From Nostoc sp. NIES-4103 (GTDB lineage: Bacteria; Cyanobacteriota; Cyanobacteriia; Cyanobacteriales; Nostocaceae), in NCBI RefSeq assembly GCF_002368335.1, contig NZ_AP018288.1:7963051-8027050 (forward strand): 64,000 bases of DNA. The letters run 5' to 3'. Under the pieces are notes generated by a model. The model made no database searches and had not been told where the DNA came from. It was given only the letters and a program-made list of their open reading frames with translations. This document shows, in pieces, positions 27,613 to 35,166 of this stretch. Every line of letters begins with the position of its first letter. Within the stretch, counting starts at the first letter, position 1. A program made the position numbers and the translations under genes.

Positions 27613-28340
27613 ATTCTAATTTAACAACCCAGGACAAAGAGCGCATCATCAACCCGATTGAGCGTCCTACAGTCACTCAAGACCTTTCAGAAAATGTGAT
27701 TCTGACTACGGTTGATGACCTCTACAACTGGGCGAGGCTTTCGAGTTTGTGGCCGTTGCTGTTCGGTACGGCTTGCTGCTTTATTGAATTTGCCGCTTTA
27801 ATTGGATCTCGGTTTGACTTTGACCGTTTCGGGCTAATTCCCCGTTCTAGCCCCCGCCAAGCTGATTTAATTATTACTGCTGGCACAATCACCATGAAGA
27901 TGGCACCGCAATTGGTGCGTCTTTATGAACAAATGCCTGAACCGAAGTATGTAATTGCCATGGGAGCTTGTACCATTACAGGTGGCATGTTCAGCGTGGA
28001 TTCTCCTACGGCTGTACGTGGAGTTGATAAACTAATCCCTGTAGATGTGTACTTACCTGGTTGTCCTCCCCGTCCAGAAGCAATCATTGACGCAATTATT
28101 AAGCTGCGGAAGAAAATAGCTAATGATTCGATGCAAGAACGCGGTCAAATTAAGCAAACTCACCGTTTCTACAGCACGACTCATAACCTCAAGCCCACAG
28201 AGCAAATTTTAACTGGTAAGTATTTGCAGTCAGACACTCGCTTTACACCGCCAAAAGAATTGGCAGAAGCAATTGGTTTACCAGTACCACCTGCGCTGTT
28301 GACAGCACAGAAACAAAAGGAGGAACAAAACCGTGGCTGA
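27603..28340 (+). CDS. ndhK: NDH-1 subunit NdhK (NuoB)
   Basis: 245 residues. It carries the N2 [4Fe-4S] cluster: the adjacent cysteines in FGTACCFIEF, the third Cys in MGACTITGGMF and the fourth in LPGCPPRPEA. The extra C-terminal region of about 60 residues is typical of cyanobacterial NdhK. Overlaps ndhC by 10 and ndhJ by 8 bases, so the three are translationally coupled. Confidence 0.98.
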   Translation: MVLNSNLTTQDKERIINPIERPTVTQDLSENVILTTVDDLYNWARLSSLWPLLFGTACCFIEFAALIGSRFDFDRFGLIPRSSPRQADLIITAGTITMKMAPQLVRLYEQMPEPKYVIAMGACTITGGMFSVDSPTAVRGVDKLIPVDVYLPGCPPRPEAIIDAIIKLRKKIANDSMQERGQIKQTHRFYSTTHNLKPTEQILTGKYLQSDTRFTPPKELAEAIGLPVPPALLTAQKQKEEQNRG

Positions 28341-28860
28341 AGAAGAATCTAAACCAGTACCAGCAGCCCAAGAATCTTTGGTCACAGCCGGTCAAGTTTC
28401 CCAGTGGTTGACAGAAAACGGTTTTGACCACGAGTTTTTGGAACCTGATAAAAACGGGGTAGAGATAATTAAAGTGGAGCCAGATTTCTTGCTCCCCATC
28501 GCCACAGCCCTGTATGCTTACGGGTTTAATTATCTCCAGTTTCAAGGCGGTATTGACCTCGGCCCCGGACAGGATTTAGTTAGCGTTTATCACTTGATTA
28601 AAGTCGGTGATAATGTCGATCAACCTGAAGAAGTACGGGTAAAGGTGTTTTTACCACGTGAAAATCCGAGAGTTCCTTCAGTGTACTGGATATGGAAGAC
28701 CGCCGACTGGCAAGAGCGCGAGTCTTACGACATGTACGGCATTATCTACGAAGGACACCCCAATTTGAAGCGGATTTTGATGCCGGAAGATTGGGTGGGT
28801 TGGCCTTTGCGGAAGGATTACGTTTCGCCTGATTTCTACGAGTTGCAAGACGCTTATTAG
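28333..28860 (+). CDS. ndhJ: NDH-1 subunit NdhJ (NuoC)
   Basis: 175 residues from a GTG start inside the end of ndhK. The NuoC signature is YWIWKTADWQERESYDMYGI, then GHPNLKRILMPEDW and PLRKDY. A hydrophilic-arm subunit next to the quinone site. A terminator follows. Confidence 0.97.
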   Translation: MAEEESKPVPAAQESLVTAGQVSQWLTENGFDHEFLEPDKNGVEIIKVEPDFLLPIATALYAYGFNYLQFQGGIDLGPGQDLVSVYHLIKVGDNVDQPEEVRVKVFLPRENPRVPSVYWIWKTADWQERESYDMYGIIYEGHPNLKRILMPEDWVGWPLRKDYVSPDFYELQDAY

Positions 28861-28899
28861 ATAGTGCTGAGTGCTGAGTGCTGAGTTTCAGCAATGATT

Positions 28900-28936
28900 A
28901 ACCCCTTTCCGTCGGCGGAGAGGGGTAATGTTTTTG
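28900..28936 (+). terminator. Terminator after ndhCKJ; left copy of an 18-bp direct repeat
   Basis: ACCCCTTTCCG-TCG-CGGAGAGGGGT pairs with one G-T wobble, then a T-rich tail. The 18 bases AGAGGGGTAATGTTTTTG (28919-28936) recur at 33169-33186, the other side of the NACHT island. Confidence 0.8.
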
Positions 28937-28941
28937 GTGTT

Positions 28942-29193
28942 TTATATAAAGTTGGTTGACAAAATTTGCTGTAATTCATTGACTGTATTTACAGTTTTAA
29001 TTATCTGCTGAATTGCTTTTAATTTCTGCAAATCTGTAATTTGAGAGATTATCGATATCAATTCTGTACCTTGGTTGCCAAACTTAATTTCTAATGCCAA
29101 TTCAATCCCTGAATATAACTCCTCTTTTCTTCCTTGTTCTTCACCTTTGCTAAAAATTTCTTGATACCAAGGCGACTGTTCTAAGAGTGCCAT
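28942..29193 (-). CDS. Short C-terminal-type fragment of an Rpn/DUF4351-like nuclease family protein
   Basis: 83 residues beginning MALLEQSPWYQEIFSKGEEQG and ending in a helical region (LALEIKFGNQGTELISIISQITDLQKLKAIQQII). This resembles the C-terminal part of cyanobacterial Rpn-like (PD-(D/E)XK) putative transposase/nuclease proteins, where a YQEILxxGEExG segment follows the nuclease domain. No nuclease domain is encoded upstream. It is either a remnant or a free-standing small protein. It lies 60 bases downstream of the NACHT gene on the same strand. Confidence 0.6.
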   Translation of the reverse strand: MALLEQSPWYQEIFSKGEEQGRKEELYSGIELALEIKFGNQGTELISIISQITDLQKLKAIQQIIKTVNTVNELQQILSTNFI

Positions 29194-29252
29194 ATCCTAC
29201 CTCAGAATTTGTTGCACTATTTCACTATCTAATACAAACGTAGCAAAAAATC

Positions 29253-32200
29253 CTAATTTTGAAGTGACAATGAGTTACCATGCCAAGCTTGATAAAAGGC
29301 TGGATAAGTCATAGTTTGGGTGCAGTGCCAGATTATTTGATAGTAATCTTTGAATAGCTCGAAGTCATTTTCATAAGTCTCATATAATAAATATTTTTTC
29401 CAATCTGTAGTAATTTGATATATATTTTCAGTTTCTATTAAAATCTTTATCAAACTATCAACTGCCATATCCCTAATATCTTCATCCTTAGATTCTTGGA
29501 TTAACTCAATAAATGCAGCGATCGCAGTAGAAGTATTTTTGTCAATTTTACCCAGGCTTTCCGCTGCTTGCCAACGCGTCCACTCATCCTGAGAAGTGAG
29601 CATTAACTCAAGCAATGCAGAGATTGCAGTGGCATTATTTTTGGCGATTTCTCCTAAATTTTCTGCTAATTGTCTACGAATTTTTTCATCATTGGATCTG
29701 TACATTAAATCTACTAAAGTAGCTATTATAAGAGGATTATCTTTATCAAGTTGCCATAAGCTTACAACTGCTTGTCCACAAATATAAATGTCTTTATCAT
29801 GAAAAATATTAATTAATTCAATTAATACAGCAATTATATTGGGTTTATCTTTACAAATTAATCCTAAGCTTTCTACCGCTTGCCTACAAGTTAATTGATT
29901 CACAGAAGTAGAGATTAGGTTGATTAATGCAGTAATCGTACTAATATTTGCTTTGCTAGTTAATCCCAATATTTCTGCTGCATACCTTTGAATAAGATCA
30001 TGCTTAGATGTATTTATTAGCTCCACTAATATAGCAATGACAGTCGGATTATTTGTATCAATTTTTATCAAACTATTAGCTATATATAAACGATGTATTT
30101 CCGACTGAAAACTGTAAATTAATTCAATTAATACTGCAATTGCATTAGGATTATTTTTGTCAATTAAACCCAAACTTTCTGCTGCTTTTATTCGGATTTG
30201 TTGAGGATAATAATTATGTATTAATTCGGTTAATGCAGTGATCGCTGTAAGATTATTTTTAGCTATTTTTCCTAATATTGATATTGATATAGAACTGGTG
30301 AATTGATTTTTATAGTTATGGATTGTTTCGACTAAAGCATTGATTACTATATGATTATCTTTGCCTATTTTTTCTATATTTTTTGCTGCTTGACTAGGCA
30401 TATATGTAACCTGCGAATTGTTGATTAGCTCAACTAATGCGTTTATAGCATTAGGATTATCTTTGGCTATTTGTCCTAAACTAGATGCTGCTTGCAAACG
30501 GGTTTCTTCATCTTGAGAATTATGAATTAATTCCTCTAATGCAGCGATCGCTTTTTTGCGATCTGTTTTTGCCAGTACAGCTTTAGCATTTTCTTCTATC
30601 CGTTCGTCAAATGTCTGCCACTTCTGTTTTTCAAAATTGAAATAACCAAAGCCCCAATTAACGATTTGCTCCACAATCACATCTGCTAAAGCACAATCCT
30701 TAAACTCGGCGATCCCAGCTGCGGCAAGAAAATAGGCTCTATATTCATAAAATCCTTTCCAGTCAGGAATTTGACTGTGACTGTTGCACCCATCCTCAAA
30801 TTTTACCAACGCCTCAATAAAATCTTCTTTCTGCTGGTTTGCTACATCCTCTAGCCCCAACCACAGCAAAATCACTTCTTTCCACTGCGGTTCAAATATC
30901 CGATATATCCCTTGTTTTGGGTTTTCAGGAACGTGATTTAAAAAATAGTGCCAATGGTCAACAGCTAACGCGGCGAAATATTCTTCAAAGGTGGCATGGT
31001 AGAAAGCATAAACCTTTTCTTGGCTGGGAGATTCAGCCGCAATTCCGACGTGATTCAGCCAGCCGAGTTGTAATGCTTTATAAAACAGTGAAGTCTCATC
31101 ATCTGGATAGCCTAATTCCTCACTAATAAAACTTTCTCGCAACCGGAACCGCGAACCACTCTCGTTGATATCTTGCAGGGCTAAATGTCCTAAAGCTAAG
31201 TTTAAATCGCGTTGTTCTTTTGTGTTGGTGCAGAAACGATTTTGTTTCCATCTGTAAAACTGCTGCACACACTGATGATAAAGTCCCGCTTTTGTCTCTG
31301 GTAAATTCCCCTCCTCACTTTCCCAAATACCACACAACAGCGCCAACCGTAGGGGAGTTTGTACCAAGTCTCGTAACCGTAACCGTTCAGGAGAGTCTAA
31401 TTGTGTTTTTAACCGTTCTCCTTTTTCACTCAGGTTCCCAAACCAGTTATCGATAAACTGATGCACTTGTTGGGGATAGTCAAAGTCTAGTAAGCGATAG
31501 GTTTCAAAGGTTTCTAATGCGTTGACATCGGCTTGCCAAACATTCAGCCGACAAGTTAACACTACTCGTGATGAACGTATCCATCCAGTTAACTGACGAG
31601 AAATTTCTTCTAATGGCTGGTGAGACGCTTGAGACATTTCATCTACGCCATCCAATAACAGCCACACCCGCCCTTGCTGAATTTGGTTTGTAAAGTCTTT
31701 CCGCACTTCCTGAGTCAGCTGTGTTTCAGGAATTGCTTGCTTGAGCCAACTATTAGATATATATGTTTGAATATCCATCAAAGTGCCATTTCGCCCCAAA
31801 TCTGCCAGAGAAATCCAAACTGGTAAACCTAAGTGTTTTTCTAATATCCAAAAAGCTATAGTTTGCAGGAGTGTTGTTTTCCCTGCACCCGGTTCCCCAA
31901 TCACAGCTATCTGTTTGCCTTGAGTTTTACCTTCACCACGCTCTAGAATTTGACTCAAGAAAGCTTGATGCTCAAATCGCTGCTGCGTTTCATATTGTGG
32001 TTCATAAAGACGTGTTCCCGCATCTGGGGAAAAGTCACGTTTGTCGCGTTTATCTGTTTTTGTCTTCTGTACCAGTGCTAGGGGAACATAAATTTTTTCT
32101 TTGTCTTTTTTGGCAGATTCATCTTGCATTAAAAAATTGCTGGTTATCCGCCGCTGTGGTTCCAGCATCATGCTACATACTTCGCGCCAGTTGATGGAAG

Positions 32201-32483
32201 TTGCTGTAGTTTCAGATAGCGGAATCGTCGCTTTTGGATCGATTAAGTCTGTTAGTTCTAAATCTAAGGCTTTAGCGATCGCACTGGCATATTCCCAATC
32301 AATATTTTCTTTACCGCTGAAAAAGCGCTTAACTGTTTTCTCAGCCACTCCAGCAATTATTGCAATATCCTTATAAATTAAAACCCTACCTTGATAATTA
32401 CGTTTTGCAGCCTTTGCATCTCGGAGTTTCTTTTTTCCCTCTTCATTGACTCGGACACTATTACGGTTCCGTGTTTCCCCCAT
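29253..32483 (-). CDS. NACHT NTPase with N-terminal HTH and C-terminal HEAT repeats (NLR-like)
   Basis: 1076 residues. An XRE-like HTH (about residues 33-83; IYKDIAIIAGVAEKTVKRFFSG) is followed by the NACHT domain with Walker A GEPGAGKT (196-203) and Walker B VWLLLDGVDEM (about 273-283). About eleven HEAT-type repeats of 34 residues each run from about 635 to 1005, with the pattern I.AL.ELI..S.DE..R..AAESLG.I...N. Such STAND NTPases oligomerise on sensing a ligand; bacterial relatives include antiphage NLR-like proteins, but the role here is unproven. HIP1 sites inside the gene suggest long residence. Divergent from a small membrane protein gene; a nuclease-family fragment lies downstream. 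Confidence 0.85.
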   Translation of the reverse strand: MGETRNRNSVRVNEEGKKKLRDAKAAKRNYQGRVLIYKDIAIIAGVAEKTVKRFFSGKENIDWEYASAIAKALDLELTDLIDPKATIPLSETTATSINWREVCSMMLEPQRRITSNFLMQDESAKKDKEKIYVPLALVQKTKTDKRDKRDFSPDAGTRLYEPQYETQQRFEHQAFLSQILERGEGKTQGKQIAVIGEPGAGKTTLLQTIAFWILEKHLGLPVWISLADLGRNGTLMDIQTYISNSWLKQAIPETQLTQEVRKDFTNQIQQGRVWLLLDGVDEMSQASHQPLEEISRQLTGWIRSSRVVLTCRLNVWQADVNALETFETYRLLDFDYPQQVHQFIDNWFGNLSEKGERLKTQLDSPERLRLRDLVQTPLRLALLCGIWESEEGNLPETKAGLYHQCVQQFYRWKQNRFCTNTKEQRDLNLALGHLALQDINESGSRFRLRESFISEELGYPDDETSLFYKALQLGWLNHVGIAAESPSQEKVYAFYHATFEEYFAALAVDHWHYFLNHVPENPKQGIYRIFEPQWKEVILLWLGLEDVANQQKEDFIEALVKFEDGCNSHSQIPDWKGFYEYRAYFLAAAGIAEFKDCALADVIVEQIVNWGFGYFNFEKQKWQTFDERIEENAKAVLAKTDRKKAIAALEELIHNSQDEETRLQAASSLGQIAKDNPNAINALVELINNSQVTYMPSQAAKNIEKIGKDNHIVINALVETIHNYKNQFTSSISISILGKIAKNNLTAITALTELIHNYYPQQIRIKAAESLGLIDKNNPNAIAVLIELIYSFQSEIHRLYIANSLIKIDTNNPTVIAILVELINTSKHDLIQRYAAEILGLTSKANISTITALINLISTSVNQLTCRQAVESLGLICKDKPNIIAVLIELINIFHDKDIYICGQAVVSLWQLDKDNPLIIATLVDLMYRSNDEKIRRQLAENLGEIAKNNATAISALLELMLTSQDEWTRWQAAESLGKIDKNTSTAIAAFIELIQESKDEDIRDMAVDSLIKILIETENIYQITTDWKKYLLYETYENDFELFKDYYQIIWHCTQTMTYPAFYQAWHGNSLSLQN

Positions 32484-32653
32484 AGTTAATCTATTTGTGC
32501 GGTTAAAGATATTTCTAGTTTAAGGAGATTGTTTGATTTTTTGAGGGTCATAAAAGGTCAATTAATCTCTGTCCCTGTCCTGTCCCTAAATGTCCAGCGC
32601 TTCACTTATCACTCAAAGTAACTTTGTCTCATAACCCCACTTGAAATGAAGTT

Positions 32654-32902
32654 ATGACGACGATGACAAAGTTCAATCAAAACCAACAGAACCCCAACCC
32701 CCAACCAAAAAAGAGAATTGAAGAACTTGATGTAAAGCCGCAAAAAGCTATTCTAGTAGTTGACTCTGGCAATACATCATACCAAGTTGATGTTACAGCA
32801 GTATTACTGCAACAACCTTCTAGTCCTTTTGCGATCGCCCTCAGCATCTCCATCGTACTTGGTGCGATCGCTGGACTGATTCAAACTCTCAAATCTCGCT
32901 AA
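32654..32902 (+). CDS. Small protein with one C-terminal membrane segment
   Basis: 82 residues. The Gln/Asn/Pro-rich N-terminus is followed by a short beta-like segment (KAILVVDSGNTSYQVDVTAVLL) and one membrane helix (FAIALSISIVLGAIAGLIQTL) with a KSR end. Divergent from the NACHT-HEAT gene, with 170 bases between starts, and the sole partner gene inside the repeat-bounded island. Not a family I can name. A membrane effector or partner of the NACHT protein is possible but is only inferred from position. Confidence 0.65.
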   Translation: MTTMTKFNQNQQNPNPQPKKRIEELDVKPQKAILVVDSGNTSYQVDVTAVLLQQPSSPFAIALSISIVLGAIAGLIQTLKSR

Positions 32903-33288
32903 TCTGAAAATGCTGCCCAGAAGTTAAACTTTGGGCTTTCCGTGTTCTGAAGTGGAATAATGGTTTTGTGAAAGCGATCGCTTAATATTTTAGAAAAGTA
33001 TTTACTGAGTTTGTCAATCAAATTCTGAAACCTCAAAGTTGAGACTTTGCTTAAACTGAACTTGGTTTTGGGAGCGATCGCTATTTTTGATAAACTCTCA
33101 ATATAGAATTTACGCCGTATGCTGACAAGCCAATGTATTAAACTTAAAACCCCTCTTCACATCAGCAAAGAGGGGTAATGTTTTTGAGTGTAGAGTCAGA
33201 ACTTTTAACTTTACCGCTTGCGGAGTTTGCCAGTTGAGTTCTTGTAAGTCGCTAGATTTATTTTACAAATCTGTGCTAACTACTAACT
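32903..33288. other. Spacer with HIP1 sites and right copy of the terminator repeat
   Basis: HIP1-type GCGATCGC sites lie near 32976 and 33075. The hairpin ACCCCTCTT / AAGAGGGGT (33149-33176) with a T-rich tail ends in the same 18 bases (33169-33186) as the ndhJ terminator at 28919-28936. It may terminate the small membrane-protein gene. No gene seen. Confidence 0.7.
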
Positions 33289-33801
33289 CTACTCAAATAA
33301 CCTGAAATAAGGGTAGCGCACAGGAACACCTGGCTCTTTCTCCAAATCAAAATTAATCACTTCCCAGGAAGGATCTTCTGAAGAGTCGGGACTAAATTCT
33401 ACAGGTAAGCCATAAAGACGCGCAGATGCAGCTTCTGGTTGTCCAGAACGCCAAGGTGTGCTGCGTTCTAAATAGCCACTCATCAATTCCTGATAACGTC
33501 TAGCAATAATTACTCTTGTTGCTCGGTAGCCCTGAGTATATAACTTATCTAGCGCTTCGTGAATTTCAAAGCGAATGCCATCGGGATGAGTATGTTGTCT
33601 ATACCATTCATTATTCCACCTCCGCCAATGACGTCCAGACTGGAGATGGATCAATTCTCCATTTTTCGGATTAGCTTCAAAAGCGCCATGACGCGGACAC
33701 AGATAAGTATCAGTTAATGTCAGTGCCGGAATAGTCTGGCGACAGTGGGGGCACTGAATTTCGGGGCCAAATATGGGGTACTGCAAGCCTGGATTCATCA
33801 T
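33289..33801 (-). CDS. Conserved cyanobacterial protein of the TIGR02652 type
   Basis: 170 residues. An N-terminal zinc-ribbon-like pair (CPHC near residue 18-21, then CPRHG) is followed by SGRHWRRWNNEWYRQHTHPDGIRFEIHEALDKLY and RATRVIIARRY. The family is nearly universal in cyanobacteria and of unknown function (TIGR02652 from memory). A second ATG directly follows the first (33798), and either could be used. Divergent from the carbonic-anhydrase-like gene. Confidence 0.8.
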   Translation of the reverse strand: MMNPGLQYPIFGPEIQCPHCRQTIPALTLTDTYLCPRHGAFEANPKNGELIHLQSGRHWRRWNNEWYRQHTHPDGIRFEIHEALDKLYTQGYRATRVIIARRYQELMSGYLERSTPWRSGQPEAASARLYGLPVEFSPDSSEDPSWEVINFDLEKEPGVPVRYPYFRLFE

Positions 33802-34040
33802 GAAGTGCGTACAAACATAGTTTCGTATTCACCAGCACCAGTGGGTTGGATTTTACACTTCGGCTCTACTACTTTGGGCAACTTGTTCACCGCAGCAAAG
33901 ACAAAAATTTGCCGGATAAACAAATTTCGTTAGTATCTTCCTCAGTGTAGAGGGTTGACACCATGATATTCTGGTTGTGCAACCAGCCTCAAAGGTTGGA
34001 GTTTCTCCAGTGTTCCTGGGTACCATATTCATATTCTATC

Positions 34041-34571
34041 GTGTCTACTGCTTCTTACTGGCCGTCTCCTGATTTTTCTCAAGCAGCCTTTGTTGCAGCC
34101 AATGCTGTTGTTATCGGTTCGGTAAACATAGCCGCAGGGGCAAGCATTTGGTATGCAGCCGTAGTGAGGGCTGATGTGGAACGCATTGACATTGGCGAAT
34201 GTACAAATATTCAAGATGGAGCAATTTTACATGGCGACCCAGGTTTACCAACAATCTTAGAAGATCATGTCACTGTAGGGCATCGTGCTGTGGTACATTC
34301 CGCCCATGTTGAACGTGGCAGTTTGATTGGCATTGGCGCGGTGATTTTAGATGGGGTACGAGTCGGTGCTGGTAGCATTATTGGTGCTGGCGCTGTGGTA
34401 ACTAAGGATGTGCCGCCCTTATCTCTTGTAGTTGGAATTCCCGGAAAAGTGTTACGTAAATTAACAGACACCGAAGCCGCAGAACTGATTGAACACGCCG
34501 AACGTTACAAAAAGTTAGCTTTGGTTCATGCTGGCAAGGGTAGTGATATTGGGTTTAGTCAGCCGTTGTAA
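34041..34571 (+). CDS. Gamma-class carbonic anhydrase-like protein (left-handed beta helix)
   Basis: 176 residues. Hexapeptide repeats form the beta helix. The three zinc-binding His are in AILHGD and in VGHRAVVH, with the five-residue spacing of archaeal gamma-CA. The Arg/Asp of VVRADVERI and the NIQDG segment are kept. As in the CamH-type subgroup, the acidic loop with the proton-shuttle Glu is missing, so activity is uncertain. I start at GTG 34041 because the family begins near SYWPSPDF. An upstream in-frame ATG at 33963 adds 26 poorly conserved residues. Confidence 0.85.
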   Translation: MSTASYWPSPDFSQAAFVAANAVVIGSVNIAAGASIWYAAVVRADVERIDIGECTNIQDGAILHGDPGLPTILEDHVTVGHRAVVHSAHVERGSLIGIGAVILDGVRVGAGSIIGAGAVVTKDVPPLSLVVGIPGKVLRKLTDTEAAELIEHAERYKKLALVHAGKGSDIGFSQPL

Positions 34572-34579
34572 GGGGCAGA

Positions 34580-34660
34580 GGAGCAGGGGAGCAGGGGAGC
34601 AGGGGAGCAGGGGGGACTCGGGGCCCCCTCTGGGGATAGGGGGGGAAGGGGAGCAGGGGA
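34580..34660. repeat. GAGCAGGG tandem repeat tract
   Basis: Four exact GAGCAGGG octamers (34580-34613) are followed by ACTCGGGGCCCCC and further GGGGAG units. The ACTCGGGGCCCCC block recurs inside folC at about 35875-35887. Confidence 0.85.
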
Positions 34661-34844
34661 GATGAGGAAGAATAAGGATAATAACAATTGACAACTGACC
34701 ACTGACAACTAACCACTGACAACTAACCCTTACTTTAAAGATTCTTTACATAGAGGTCTGGAAAAAATGCCCAGTTCAGCTAAAAATAAAAAATGAGAAC
34801 TGTTGACAAAACTTTAATTTCTACTTAAAAGAGGGGTTCTAGAT

Positions 34845-34973
34845 ATGGATGGTATTGATTTCCGTGTAGTAATCGTTTTAGCACCAGTAATTATTGCTGC
34901 TAGCTGGGCTGTGTTTAATATTGGCGCTGCTGCTTTAAGACAAATTCAAGGCTTTTTGAATAGAGAAGCTTAA
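34845..34973 (+). CDS. psbY: Photosystem II protein PsbY
   Basis: 42 residues. A short polar start (MDGIDFR) is followed by a single membrane helix (VVIVLAPVIIAASWAVFNIG) and AAALRQIQGFLNREA, as in cyanobacterial PsbY. It is a peripheral PSII subunit beside cytochrome b559. The ATG is preceded by GAGGGG. A terminator follows. Confidence 0.92.
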   Translation: MDGIDFRVVIVLAPVIIAASWAVFNIGAAALRQIQGFLNREA

Positions 34974-34999
34974 ATCTCAGTTAAAATCACCGATATTTA

Positions 35000-35036
35000 G
35001 CCGGCTGTTTCTCTGTTAACGGGACAGTCGGTTTTA
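35000..35036 (+). terminator. Terminator after psbY
   Basis: CCGGCTGT pairs with ACAGTCGG (one G-T pair) over a 15-base loop, followed by TTTTATTGTT. Confidence 0.8.
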
Positions 35037-35045
35037 TTGTTAATA

Positions 35046-35159
35046 GTCAGTTGTCAGTTGTCAGTTGTCAGTTGTCAGTTGTTAGTGGTTTTATACCCCC
35101 ATCTCCTCATCTCCCCATCTTCCCATCTCCCCTGCTTCCCTGCTCCCCCGCCCCCCTGC
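35046..35159. repeat. GTTGTCA heptamers followed by pyrimidine-rich CATCTCC tract
   Basis: Five GTTGTCA-type units (35046-35083), then a C/T-rich tract of CATCTCC/CCCTGCTC units to 35159, directly upstream of the folC start. Confidence 0.9.
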
Positions 35160-35166
35160 ACCGCTT

